A DNA stretch of 34,058 nucleotides from Chara braunii (GCA_003427395.1 BFEA01000035.1:853644-887701); one strand, 5' to 3'. Numbered from the stretch's first letter, positions 19,841 through 28,145 are shown. Program-made: numbers and translations. The notes: generated by a model not told the origin, from the letters alone.

Positions 19841-20250
19841 AGCCGCAACACCTCCCACTGGCACCCCGCAGCATGGTGGCTATGGCAGCCTCTCCCTTCC
19901 TCTCTCACTGCAGACCTTCACTCCACTCCCTTTCTCTCTCTTCATCTCAGCACGCCAGCATCATAATGTTGCCCTCCAATCCACATTCAGTCAGAATGTG
20001 GGCAGCACCTCAATTGAGTGAGGATGCTGCTTGCCAGCCCTGCTTTTATAGCTGGGCTGGAGTGGTGGGCAGCCACTTGAGACTCAGCCAAAAAACAGGG
20101 CTGAGCCTGGCCCTCGATCTAAATTCTGATCGGAAAAAAAAAATAAAAAAAAAAAAATGATTGAGGGCTGGGAACCTTGATGTCCCCTAAGGGAACCAGG
20201 TCCCAAGTGCTACGCATGCACCTGGCTGCCTCTCCAAGCCAAACGCGGTA

Positions 20251-20276
20251 GCAAATGGCTGAATTCAGCCATTTGC
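20251..20276. repeat. 26-bp perfect palindrome
   Basis: GCAAATGGCTGAA is directly followed by its exact reverse complement TTCAGCCATTTGC, with no spacer. Confidence 0.97.
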
Positions 20277-20281
20277 AGCAG

Positions 20282-20897
20282 CCTGTTAAAAAATGAACAG
20301 GTGCAGTCCCATCAGCCCCTAGAAACTTCTAGGGGCTGCACCGGCCGCGACCAAATTCGCGGCCGTTTCCCCTTTTCCTTCTCCCCCCTTCCTTCCTTTT
20401 CCCTTCTTTCTTTTCTTTTCTTTTTTCTTTACCCCCTCAATTCTCTGTGCAGGGGGCAACTCGCCGTTCGAAAACGAACGGCCGCCCCCTCAGTCTTATC
20501 ACAGAGTCGAACTAGAGTCAAGCCCAACAAGGGCTCCTCCCCTCGCTGCAACAAGCGCCCGTACCCGGCCGTAAGGAGAGCCAGGTTCGGGCGTGCCGTT
20601 AACAGCTGCAGCCCGTTCCAAAACGAACGGGCGCAGTTGAACAGCGCCACAAAACAAATGAGAAGGGGGGGGGGAACTCAACAAAAAAGAAGGAAAAAAA
20701 AAGGAAATAAAAAAACAAAATAAACAGACTGCCGTCACCTTACCAACGCGAACCCACCCGAATGTAGCTGCAAAGCGCAGCAAATACATTCGGGATATGT
20801 CCATCCGTGGACGGACTGTCGGGGCTCAGCCCCCTGATGAGTCGGTGGAAGTCCAGTCTGGCACTTCAAGTCTCCCCGTTCGTTTGAAACGAACGGG
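20282..20897. repeat. Hairpin array, first half
   Basis: Successive stem-loops: CCTGTT/AACAGG (20282-20301); AGCCCCTAGAA/TTCTAGGGGCT (20314-20337); CGGCCGCGA/TCGCGGCCG (20342-20365); nested AGGGGGC and GCCGTTCG with CGAACGGC and GCCCCCT (20451-20490); GCCCGTTC/GAACGGGC (20611-20632); CCCGAATGTA/TACATTCGGG enclosing GCTGC/GCAGC (20757-20794); CCCGTTCGTTT/AAACGAACGGG (20875-20897). Long A- or T-rich tracts separate some of them. Three stems share the CCGTTCG word. Confidence 0.9.
20499..20550 (-). pseudogene. LSU rRNA-like scrap
   Basis: A 25-nt run beginning TCACAGAGTCGAACTAGAGT at 20499 is identical to 26180-26204 in the LSU-like block. Weaker similarity (CTCCTCCCCTCGCTG) follows in the order expected for LSU rRNA. 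Both copies share AGAGTCGAAC where the common eukaryotic sequence is AAAGTCGGAC. Confidence 0.6.
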
Positions 20898-21013
20898 TAT
20901 TCCAACCGAGAAAAGAAGAAAAAAAAATTAGGAAAAAAAGAAAAATCTAAAACACAATATAAGAAAAAGAAAGAAAAATAAACAACAACAAAACCCCCTA
21001 TCTAACGTGGCTG

Positions 21014-21676
21014 CCCGTTTTCAACGGGTGCCTGACACAATACTGGGAACGTTTAAGTGTCTAGTCACTCCGAATCGGGCCAGATGGCGCCCCGTTTTCC
21101 TCTACCCTTTTTTTTTTACCTTTTTTTTTTTCTCTCCCTTTTTTTCCCCAACGACTGCTTCTCGCCGCGCCGTTTCGTCTTAGTGGCCCAAAACAGACAA
21201 AACAAAAGAAAAAGAAAAAAAAAGAAAAGGAAACAACTTACCTCGCGATGTTGCAATCTTTACAAAGCCCGTATCTGGGCGCTTACACGTCCAGATGAGA
21301 GGTAGGTGATTTTTTTTTTTTTCCTCCCCTTCTCTTTTTTTTTCCTTTTTTTTCAAAAAAAAAAAAGTTCGAAACTCGGACCATTCCTCGATTCACGCGT
21401 GTCATCCTTGCGCAGGGTCAAGTCACCCGCGCGGCCGATTTCAGCCGTACGATCTGGTAGATCGCACGGTCGAAATTGACCGCCTCGCATCAAGGAGCTG
21501 GGCCGCTCCTATCAAAAGGAGCTTGCCCAGTCATATCCACAAGGTGACAGTCTAGCAGCGATACCTAATAGGTTAGCTCCTTCTCACATAAGGAGAGGAG
21601 CGACCCTTCTATATGAAGGGCTTCGGCGCCCAGCAGGCCCCCCCCTCCAGCGCTTAGCAGTTTATGCCTGCTAAGC
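21014..21676. repeat. Hairpin array, second half
   Basis: CCCGTT/AACGGG (21014-21028); a long imperfect stem at about 21430-21484 (arms of about 24 nt, most positions paired, loop TGGTA); CTGGGC/GCCCAG enclosing CTCCT/AGGAG (21498-21530); CTCCTT/AAGGAG (21568-21586); CCCTTC/GAAGGG (21604-21620); GCTTAGCAG/CTGCTAAGC (21652-21676). Stems are unrelated in sequence to one another except for GC-richness. Confidence 0.85.
21378..21418 (-). pseudogene. U6 snRNA 3' half
   Basis: The minus strand reads CCCTGCGCAAGGATGACACG, then CGTGAATCGAGGAATGGTCC, the 3' half of plant-type U6 (normally ...CACGCACAAATCGAGAAATGGTCC) with a few substitutions. The 5' half, including the ACAGAGA box, is absent and replaced by hairpin sequence. 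Downstream on the minus strand is GAGTTTCGAAC and then a T run (21368-21355), not the immediate T-tail of a normal U6 gene. It cannot make functional U6. Confidence 0.85.
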
Positions 21677-21679
21677 CCG

Positions 21680-22157
21680 CTTGTTACAGCGGCTGGCTGG
21701 CTGGGTTGGCGGCCGACGGCCTTATCAGCCGCACTACTCAGCCGGCCCTCACGCCGTCACCCCCGGTCCTCGGCGCAAAAAGCCCCGCGGACCCTAAAAC
21801 TAACTATCCCTTCACGCAGCGGTCCAAACCTCGTCGCTGCGACTCCTTTTTATCCCGCTTAGGCCCTGAATCGCGCGGCTGTTACCTTATTATAGGTAGA
21901 TTAGGTTTAATTTTAACATTCCCATCTCCGCGCGTCCCTACAGCGTACGACAAGGACGAAGCCTAGCCATTCACATCCGCTTCTTCTGGACGTCACACGC
22001 GTCCAAACCAGAATCCGAAAACCTTTAATCTTCCAGTCATAGGTCAAGTCATAATAACTTTGGCAATGTCAGTCTCATCAAGTCGCTCAACGAAAAAAGT
22101 CCGACAGTGTCTGACCTTGAAAAACTCGGGCAGAAACACTCACAGTGGTTTTTGTCC
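21680..22157. other. Right part of the large insertion, non-genic
   Basis: GC-rich to 21960, then AT-richer sequence containing GACAGTGTCTGACC and CTCACAGTGG near the right end. No recognised gene. Confidence 0.4.
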
Positions 22158-22169
22158 CGACACCGGAAG

Positions 22170-22770
22170 TGACAGAATGAATCCTAGACAAACTATTCTT
22201 TCGAAATAAAGTCCTACAACCCAAAGTTGAATGACTGGCTTTCAAACCAGACACACCAATCTCCAACCTCCCCTTCGATCCTATTAACTGGACCTGGTCT
22301 ACCCCAACAGGAAACGGGAGGTCATACCCTATTTGTTAAATTCACCTATAGAATGCTAAGCCAAAGGACCAACCTCAGGGATCAGGTGGAGGACAGATGG
22401 ATGAGACATTTAAATGTTAGCGAGGCGACACTGCAACCAATCAGATGGTTCCAAACGATACGAGCTAAACCAACCAAAGTGGCCTCCCTGCAATGACAGA
22501 TAGACCATCGTTGCCTCCCAACTAACGAATGGATCATAGACAGATCCTCACTCGAAGAGAAAGGACTAGCCCTTCCCAGGTGCAGATTCTGTTCCACGGC
22601 TTCCCAGCCAGAGACACCCTGGAGACAAGTGACGACATCTTTCTACAATGCCCCAGAGCGGTCTGGCTATGGAGGTGCTGGGACAGAATATGGAGTCAAC
22701 TTGGCACTTGCTGTCCATGGCCTAGGGACCGGAGAGCCCTCCTCTACGAAGCATGGCACAGGCCCAGTTA
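22170..22770 (+). pseudogene. LINE B zinc-knuckle region (zf-RVT)
   Basis: Pieces in register: ILDKLFFRNKVLQPKVE, LPFDPINWTWSTPTGN, LFVKFTYRML, RHLNVSEATLQPIRWFQTIRA, KVASLQ (a stop replaces the expected W) QIDHRCLPTNEW, GLALPRCRFC, then a shifted SDDIFLQCPRAVWLWRCWDR. The knuckle pattern C-x2-C ... (D/H)xFLxCP is the common RT-associated zinc domain. At least one stop and two frameshifts. Confidence 0.85.
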
Positions 22771-23523
22771 GACACCTTCTCACAAAATCTGTTCAAAACA
22801 GGACACCGAGCACTTCTATGGGCCCTGTGCTGGAGACAGTGTACTCACGACATGGAAAATGTCAGGCTGGATGGACCAGAATTCACAGACACTATCAAGC
22901 AACAGGTACAAGCCCACATCACCTTGCAGTGGCAACTAGTGAAAACCCCGATCTCCACACTCCACTCCACAAAAGAAGTGATACAGAATATCCAACGATT
23001 CAATGGTAACTGGCTTGGGGGCGCAAATGGGGGGAAGCTGGGGACAGTGAAATGGAGTCCACCACAAGGCGGAGAACAGGGGAAGGATGGCAGGAAACAC
23101 CAGCTCTGCTTTCACGAATGGACCACACTGGACCCAGCGATCCCACTTCGGCCGCCATCGGACTTCCCAGACCCATTCCTGCCATCATCGATGAGCCTGG
23201 TAGAGCAGAACTTTTTTGGATTATTAGAAATATGTGGGGAAAGTTTGAAGATGCAGGGCTACGGTCGGCAAGTGGGCAGTTTCTTAAAAAAGCAGAGACA
23301 GGGTGCAGCCGGGGATTCTAGAAAATCAGACAAGGAAAGGTACATCATAGGGTTTAGGGGTTTGGGTACAACTAAGAACGCTGGGGACGAGAGGGTAGGG
23401 CTTAAGGCTTCGGAGACCGAACAACGCAGAGGTCACATGGTAAAGGGTCACAGCTTGGAGACAGACAAAGAGGCAAATGACACAGCACCAGAGCAGATGG
23501 ATGTCATTTGGCGTCCTGATTAA
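22753..23523 (+). pseudogene. LINE B C-terminal domain
   Basis: 256-codon open frame; its ATG lies inside the ORF and is not a true start. It begins AQLDTFSQNLFKTGHRALLW and continues DGPEFTDTIKQQVQAHITLQ. A second conserved box, EWTTLDPAIPLRPPSDFPDP (about residues 122-141), matches DWTKVDTTIPLRPPSESPHL in LINE C. The remaining 110 residues are charged and low in recognisable motifs. It ends at TAA (23521-23523). The TIPLRPPS-type box after the knuckle is not a domain I can name. Confidence 0.8.
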
Positions 23524-23647
23524 GGGTGAAGAGTCTTAGCGAACATCTGCAAGGTACTCCAGAAGCTGAAGTAGCTTAAGCACCCACTCACTTCTCACCT
23601 GCTCAGTCGATCCCCTGGGTGCAGGGTAATCAATGCTGACAGGAATC

Positions 23648-24944
23648 TTTTTTTTTTTTTTTTTTTTTTTTTGGGGGGGGGGGAGAGGAGCGTGGGGGAG
23701 AGGGAAAGCTACTCGTGTGGGTGCTAGGGGCACTGGTATGAGCGGACGCCTCTAATCCTTCCTTTCGGACAGAGCCCTCACAGTCACTCTGCACCGTACC
23801 GCTGAAGATCCACACCATTGAAAACCATGAGGTGGGAAGAGGTGCGGGGACTCTGAGGGGGGTCGTAACGGAATCGTTGTGTCCACTTTGGTCCAATCCT
23901 TCAAGCAGATAGTATAGTCTCGTTTCAAGCCCTCTTCCCCACCTTCCCGGATTCTGCCGCCCGCCCAGCCGCGAACGTGAGCCATCTGACCTCCCTGTTC
24001 ATTCCCCAACCAGTCCCTGGAGAGTTGCTTGATGGCCAGTGTTATATCCTTTTCAGTGTGAAAAAAAATAGGTCCGAATTAGATCTCACTGCCTGCCATT
24101 GTATGGTAAGTTCTTCCTGAATACATTGCTTGATTAGATCAGACATTTCCACTCCCTCCAGTCTTACTTTTTCAATGGTTAACATCCATCTTTTCCTCCA
24201 GAGGGCCCAGATAATTGCTCTCCTCCCCACCTTAAACGTGTTCTCTTCAAAAGTGCTATTCGTGGGGGAGAGCCACGATTCACACAAGAGCACTCTCTCC
24301 AGTCCCATGACCACTCAGACTCCGTGCCAAGCAACCCCCATATTCTATCCCACCAACGCCAAGTAAGAATCGCCCCCGGGCATTGCGGGCAGGGAAGGCA
24401 GTCAGACAGGACGTGCACTGCGGCGTTGCCAATCCCTTTTGTTCCATGTATGTTCAATCCATCATCCAGTTGTTCGTAGGGAGGCAATGGTGCTCTATCT
24501 GCCATTGCAAGGAGGCCATCTTTGCCGGTCTGGCTCTTGTGGCGGTGAACCATCCGATGGGGCGAACCCTGTCCCTCCCTACATTCAGGTGGGACATTCT
24601 CTCTCCCTCACAACACTCTTAAGATAAACTCGGGGCCTGAGAAGCTGGTATGTGGCTTTCACAGACAGGGCAAACAATTTCTTACCTGCTCCCGGCCTCG
24701 TCCTGCCTGATGGGTGCCATCATTGCCATTCTGCCAGGTCAAAGGGGAGCTTGGCGAGTGCGGTTTCGGGGAGGAAGGCTACCCCTTCTTCTTGTTCTCC
24801 GACTACCCTGATTCTGTACGTGCCCACCTTCTACCACTGTCTCCTCTCGTTTTGTGGATACCTTGTAAGCCGATTATCCATTTCCCGATGGAAGAGGGTC
24901 ACCCACACATTCCCCACATCCCCCACGCCCACTTCTACCACCCT
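23648..24944 (-). mobile_element. LINE C, 5'-truncated L1-type element
   Basis: Minus-strand LINE with a poly-A tail (T run 23648-23672 on plus) and ACAGGAATC on both sides (23639-23647 and 24945-24953), a plausible 9-bp target duplication. The length of about 1.3 kb corresponds to the knuckle and C-terminal domain only. Landmarks: LPFDLAEWQWWHPSGRTRPG, HLNVGRDRVRPIGWFTATRA, MASLQWQIEHHCLPTNNW and TIPLRPPS, all matching LINE B. It lies tail-to-tail with LINE B and seems inserted in that element's 3' untranslated region. Confidence 0.85.
23752..24700 (-). pseudogene. LINE C zinc-knuckle and C-terminal coding region
   Basis: Coding pieces in three registers: KATYQLLRPRVY to WFTATRARPAKMASLQWQIE (about 24700-24500, with a stop after NNWMMD); TWRWWDRIWGLLGTESEWSW in the 24553-24179 frame; FKVGRRAIIWALWRKRWMLT in the 24314-24042 frame; and DWTKVDTTIPLRPPSESPHL in the 24009-23752 frame. 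Frameshifts separate them, so no full protein can be made. Confidence 0.85.
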
Positions 24945-24950
24945 ACAGGA

Positions 24951-24954
<4 letters not shown>

Positions 24955-24981
<27 letters not shown>

Positions 24982-25053
24982 TCCTCTCTCCGAACAAATG
25001 CTCCAGTCTATTCGTGGGGAGCAGCACGTGCTGGGAACCGGGACCAGCGTCCC
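24955..25053 (-). mobile_element. SINE-like element, copy 4
   Basis: T run 24955-24982, then CTCTCTCCGAACAAATG and the family core CTCCAGTCTATTCGTGGGGA ... CCAGCGTCCCAT. The hairpin part present in copies 1 and 5 is missing. It abuts the right target duplication of LINE C, so one of them inserted next to the other. Confidence 0.7.
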
Positions 25054-25198
25054 ATATCGAATTATACAGATCATTGAGAACATTTGAGGTCTTTTGAGGT
25101 CATTTGAGATACCGGGGCCATTACCCGGCTTCGGCTGAGAACAAACTGTGAAACAGAGGTCCTACGAAATCTATGTTCCCAGACTCTCATATGTGCAT

Positions 25199-25336
25199 GG
25201 GACGCTGGACCAGTTTTCCAGCAGGTGTTGCTCCCCACCAATAGACTGCCAGTGGTGCAACCGGTCAGTCCGCTAGGAGGGGATGCACCTCTCCTAGTGG
25301 GAGTGACCAGTTTGAAAAAGAAAAAGAAAAAAGAAG
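25199..25336 (+). mobile_element. SINE-like element, copy 5
   Basis: Most complete plus-orientation copy: GGGACGCTGGACCAG, CCAGCAGGTGTTGCTCCCCA, CCAATAGACTG, then a hairpin segment (CTAGGAGGGGATGCACCTCT, CCTAG) and an A-rich tail of GAAAAA units. It faces copy 4 across about 145 bp, giving an inverted pair of cores. Confidence 0.75.
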
Positions 25337-25494
25337 GAATTCTTAAATGCAACCTGCTTTCCTGGAGTGACTAGACATTTGCTCTGTTTAAATCACTCGA
25401 AGTTCCTAGAACGGTTCCCACCTCCGATCATGCATCCGAGTCGGGCTGGCAGCTCCTGGCAGTTGTGCACCCATGCTGATTTACCTTCTTGTGG

Positions 25495-26300
25495 CAACTA
25501 CATCGAAGGATCAAAAAGCAACTTTGCTGCGAACGCTTGGCGTCGACGAGCCAGTTATCCCTGTGGTAACTTTTCAGACACCACTAGCTTCGAGTCCCGA
25601 CATGCTTAAATCGCGAGTACACCACCCAGGCAAACTTGAGAATGAAAAATGAGTCATTCCGAAAAGGTTCGATGAACGGTGCACCAGAACAGAATGGCTG
25701 GCGGCGCCAGCCAAATGAAAAAATAAGCGTCGAGCTGGTGCTTCGGCCAAGCTTGGCACGCAGGGGGAATCCGCCTCGGCAAAAAGAAGCTTGTATGTAC
25801 TGGTGTAAGGACTGATAGGGCATGCTCTCACAGTTTGTATCCTTCCTTACTGGAAATGAAAATCAAATGAGCTTTTGCCTTTTTGCTCCACAGGAGATTT
25901 CTGTTTGCGTTGAGCTCAGCTTACTAGGACACACAAGAAAAAAGGCAGCTTAGGGCACCTTTCTTATCGTCTAACGGATGTTCACCCTAGCCCAACTCCC
26001 CACCTGATAATGTCTTTAACTTGGATTGGACAGGCCATGCGGGCCTGCACCTTGGATTGAGAAGCAGGGGCAAAGCCCCAGCTCCGCCTCACGAAATGAA
26101 GTCATGTCAGAAGTAGTGGTATACTATTTCACTTGCGCTGTAAAAAAGCTCCGACTTATTCTACACCTCTCAAATCATTTCACAGAGTCGAACTAGAGTC
26201 AAGCTCAACGAAGGGGTCTTTCCTGGCCAGTTTTTTTTCCCAAGCCTGTATGTCCTCTTGGCTGTGATTTCGCCGGATGGTAGATAGGGACCATGAAATG
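25495..26300 (-). rRNA. LSU (25S/28S-type) rRNA 3' domain, divergent or pseudogene
   Basis: Unmistakable cytoplasmic-type LSU words on the minus strand, in correct order: GACTCTAGTTCGACTCTGTG, GTGAAATGATTTGAGAGGTG, ACCACTACTTCTGACATG, AGGTGGGGAGTTGG, TGAGCTCAACGCAAACAGAA, AAGCTCATTTGATTTTCATT, GGATAACTGGCTCG and GTTGCTTTTTGATCC. Departures from usual eukaryotic LSU include an extra stretch near 25935-25965, a larger insertion at about 25690-25840 and a second at about 25600-25660. Upstream (25380-25495) similarity fades. It is truncated on both sides and sits among repeats, so a pseudogene or captured fragment is most likely; a truly divergent gene cannot be excluded. Confidence 0.8.
25690..25840. 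repeat. Repeat-like insertion within the LSU block
   Basis: Contains AGAATGGCTGGCGGCGCCAG, TTCGGCCAAGCTTGGCACGC and an A-rich middle. The same arrangement, diverged, occurs at 28695-28885. Confidence 0.6.
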
Positions 26301-26506
26301 CAGACCCGGGTCCGATTCCGGGATGGAAATAGATGAATGAACTTCATTTCATGAATAATCTGGGGCCAGTCAAAAATTTTGGCGGTGATATCCCAAGGCG
26401 GCCACTATTTTCTTTTTCCTAAAGGACAAAAACAAAAGAGACGAAAACGAAAAAGAAATCCGCCGCTTGGATGGAGTGGCGGTATTAATCCACGCCCCCT
26501 TTGCCT

Positions 26507-26608
26507 CGAGGGATGCGGTCCTTAGCTTGAGGGGTTCTCTCTGCCTGAGTTTCGATCCGAGGGATGCGTTCCTTGGCTTGAGGGATTCTCTGTGCCTGTG
26601 TTTCCATC
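26507..26608 (+). repeat. 51-bp tandem duplication
   Basis: CGAGGGATGCGNTCCTTNGC, then TTGAGGGNTTCTCTNTGCCTG, at 26507 and 26558. Confidence 0.9.
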
Positions 26609-26752
26609 CATAGGAATGTTTTTAATTTGGCAGTACATGTGTTAGGGGTGTGTTTGCTCACCCCTTCTTCCAAGTGCGTGGGCATTGGGAACTCTGCTTT
26701 GCGTACGCCGTACGGACCATGCGACTGTGATTGCCCGCTGCAAGTAATCATC

Positions 26753-26935
26753 CTTTGCGCGACTTGATCTATGGGCCTCACTTCCCTACACAATGTTTGA
26801 AACGTATCGGGAACTGGTAGTAGTTCTAATACATTCAAATTTCAAACCTTTGCACTACTTGGTCTATGGGCCTCGCTTTCCTACACAACGTTCGAAATGT
26901 ATCGGGAACTGATACTAGTCCTAATACATTCAAAT
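26753..26935. repeat. 95-bp tandem duplication
   Basis: CTTTGCNCNACTTGNTCTAT, then GGGCCTC through CTAATACATTCAAAT, repeats with a 95-bp period. On the minus strand each unit reads VPDTFxTLCRxxRPIDQV, but the two copies fall in different frames because 95 is not a multiple of 3, so this does not by itself indicate a protein. Confidence 0.9.
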
Positions 26936-27083
26936 GTTCAATCAATCTGAAATGTATCGAATCGATATCTCCATCCAGGTACCTGTTGAATGTTGAGTAG
27001 TGGAGCAAGCCCCCCCCTGTATCATGAGTCTTGAGTCTTTTGAAAATAACCACCTCCAGTGCAGCAAGGGCATAAGTTAGCAC

Positions 27084-27411
27084 TCCAGTGTACTCATCAT
27101 TCCTACTGCTTCAGCCAAATATAGCTGTTTTTGGGCGCAACTTTGAGTCTAGATGAAGCATAATGACCGGGTACTCTATTCAGGTGAAGACGGTACACAC
27201 CCATTGAGGAGCTTTCCAAAGTACTTTGCATTTCCCTGGCTGGTCTTTTCTTTGAGGTCCGGGTACCTTCGGGCTACTACCTTAGGGCTGACTGTCTGGC
27301 AGGGGTAGAACGGGCCCTTCCCCATTTCAGTGGTAGAACGGTAGTTTAATGGCAGGCAGTTCTATCTGGTTGCAGGTCACGGCAAAAATCAAATGGGCCC
27401 CTCAACGCTGC
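27084..27411. other. No recognised feature
   Basis: Contains TCAGTGGTAGAACGGTAG near 27330, reminiscent of a tRNA D-arm but without a matching T-arm. Confidence 0.4.
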
Positions 27412-27517
27412 TATATATATATATATATATCGTCACAAACAGAACTGCCCGGTAAACCGTAGGCAGAGAGAGAGAAGAGGACAACAAACGAGGGGCTGTG
27501 ACAAACTGTTTCGTCGG

Positions 27518-27572
<55 letters not shown>
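27412..27572. repeat. Two (TA)n microsatellites flanking about 90 bp
   Basis: TA runs at 27412-27430 and 27522-27572; the second is about 25 units long. Confidence 0.97.
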
Positions 27573-27574
<2 letters not shown>

Positions 27575-27575
<1 letters not shown>

Positions 27576-27960
27576 GGGATGTGGAGAATGTTGCGTAGCA
27601 CAACCCCATTTTGTTGTTTTACTGTTTTTGCATTTTAGAAAAGCAAAAGGCAAAAAAAGATTGATCGTAGGGGAAGAATCCCTTCCAATGCAAATGCTAA
27701 ACGAGGCCGTAAAGCCCTCCCCCCCCAAGAGAACAAAAAAAAAAAAAAAAGAAAAAGAAAAAGGGGGGTGTGCAGAACGTTGCATAGCACATCCCTATAT
27801 TTTTTGTTTTATTTATTGAGCCTGTCTTTGTATTTTCGAAAATAAAAAACGAAAAAGCGATAAGTAGTAAGGGCGGCATCACTTCCTATGCAACAACAAA
27901 AATATGGGGGTCTGCCGGACATTCTTTTTTTTTTTCGTGGATCTCAGACATTGTAAAGCA
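27575..27960 (+). repeat. Diverged tandem repeat of about 190 bp
   Basis: GGGGATGTGGAGAATGTTGC at 27575 and GGGGTGTGCAGAACGTTGC near 27765 begin parallel units: GCATAGCAC, then TTTTGTTTT, a T-rich stretch, GTAnTTT, and an A-rich stretch. A third partial unit starts near 27905. Copies are well diverged. Confidence 0.6.
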
Positions 27961-28074
27961 AACCCTCAGTGTGCCATCAGAGAGGTGAGTAAGGCATGTT
28001 TTCATAAACACAAACGGTCCCCAAATCACTTCACTACAGGGACCCACTCTACCTATACGGGATTAACCCATCTG

Positions 28075-28145
28075 TCCGTCCGTAGCTCAAGATCTGCATT
28101 CAAAGCGTGCCACCAACAACTGAGGCCTAGGTTCAAGCCCTAGGT
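28075..28145 (+). mobile_element. tRNA-like SINE head candidate
   Basis: GTAGCTCAAGATC (28082-28094) resembles a Pol III A box and GGTTCAAGCCC (about 28131) a B box. The B box is flanked by CCTAGG/CCTAGG like a T-arm, and box spacing is near that of tRNAs. No complete cloverleaf folds, and a GT repeat follows, as often found at SINE tails. Confidence 0.45.

Larger units (their letters stand above)
17251..22166. mobile_element. 4.9-kb hairpin-rich insertion with short inverted ends
   Basis: Ends are CCGGTGTCG (17251-17259) and its reverse complement CGACACCGG (22158-22166), directly flanked by AAG on both sides (17248-17250 and 22167-22169). Excision would join two LINE B pieces in the same reading frame. 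A 3-bp duplication is typical of CACTA/EnSpm and PIF/Harbinger elements, but the terminal sequence is not the classic CACTA and no transposase is visible, so the superfamily is open. Cargo includes a LINE scrap (18270-18350), GC-rich tandem repeats (19512-19840), an LSU-rRNA-like scrap (20499-20550), a dense hairpin array (20251-21680) and half a U6 snRNA (21378-21418). Alternatively, several nested insertions share this interval. Confidence 0.5.
13339..23640 (+). mobile_element. LINE B, one L1-type element split by three insertions
   Basis: Ordered plus-strand pieces encode endonuclease C-terminus (13339-13611), linker (13612-14070), RT fingers and palm (14070-15165 and 16016-16330), connection (16330-17250), zinc knuckle (22170-22760) and C-terminal domain (22760-23523). 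Pieces stay in order and do not overlap when aligned to LINE A. Interruptions at 14537-14936, 15166-16015 and 17251-22166 fall inside codons of this ORF, and two of them have short duplications at their edges. The endonuclease N-terminus and ORF1 are missing. Numerous stops and frameshifts show an old, inactive copy. Confidence 0.8.

Noticed and set aside
19511-19966. 151-codon plus-strand open frame
   Set aside because: It follows the 51-55-bp GC-rich tandem repeat; the overlapping minus-strand frames are equally open.
20506-20640. Full LSU rRNA domain in the hairpin array
   Set aside because: Only about 50 bp resemble LSU; the surrounding stems do not follow LSU order, so only a scrap is called.
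26296-26326. tRNA T-arm (CCCGGGTCCGATTCCGGG)
   Set aside because: It looks like a T-arm and B box, but no acceptor, D arm or anticodon arm can be placed; left as an unexplained segment at the LSU edge.
26485-27083. Two minus-strand open frames sharing VPDTF.TLCR..RPIDQV
   Set aside because: The similarity comes from a 95-bp tandem DNA duplication that is not a multiple of three; the copies are in different frames and the frames otherwise show repeats and no known domain.
27320-27375. Possible tRNA-Gly-like D-arm (TCAGTGGTAGAAC)
   Set aside because: No matching T-arm or acceptor stem.
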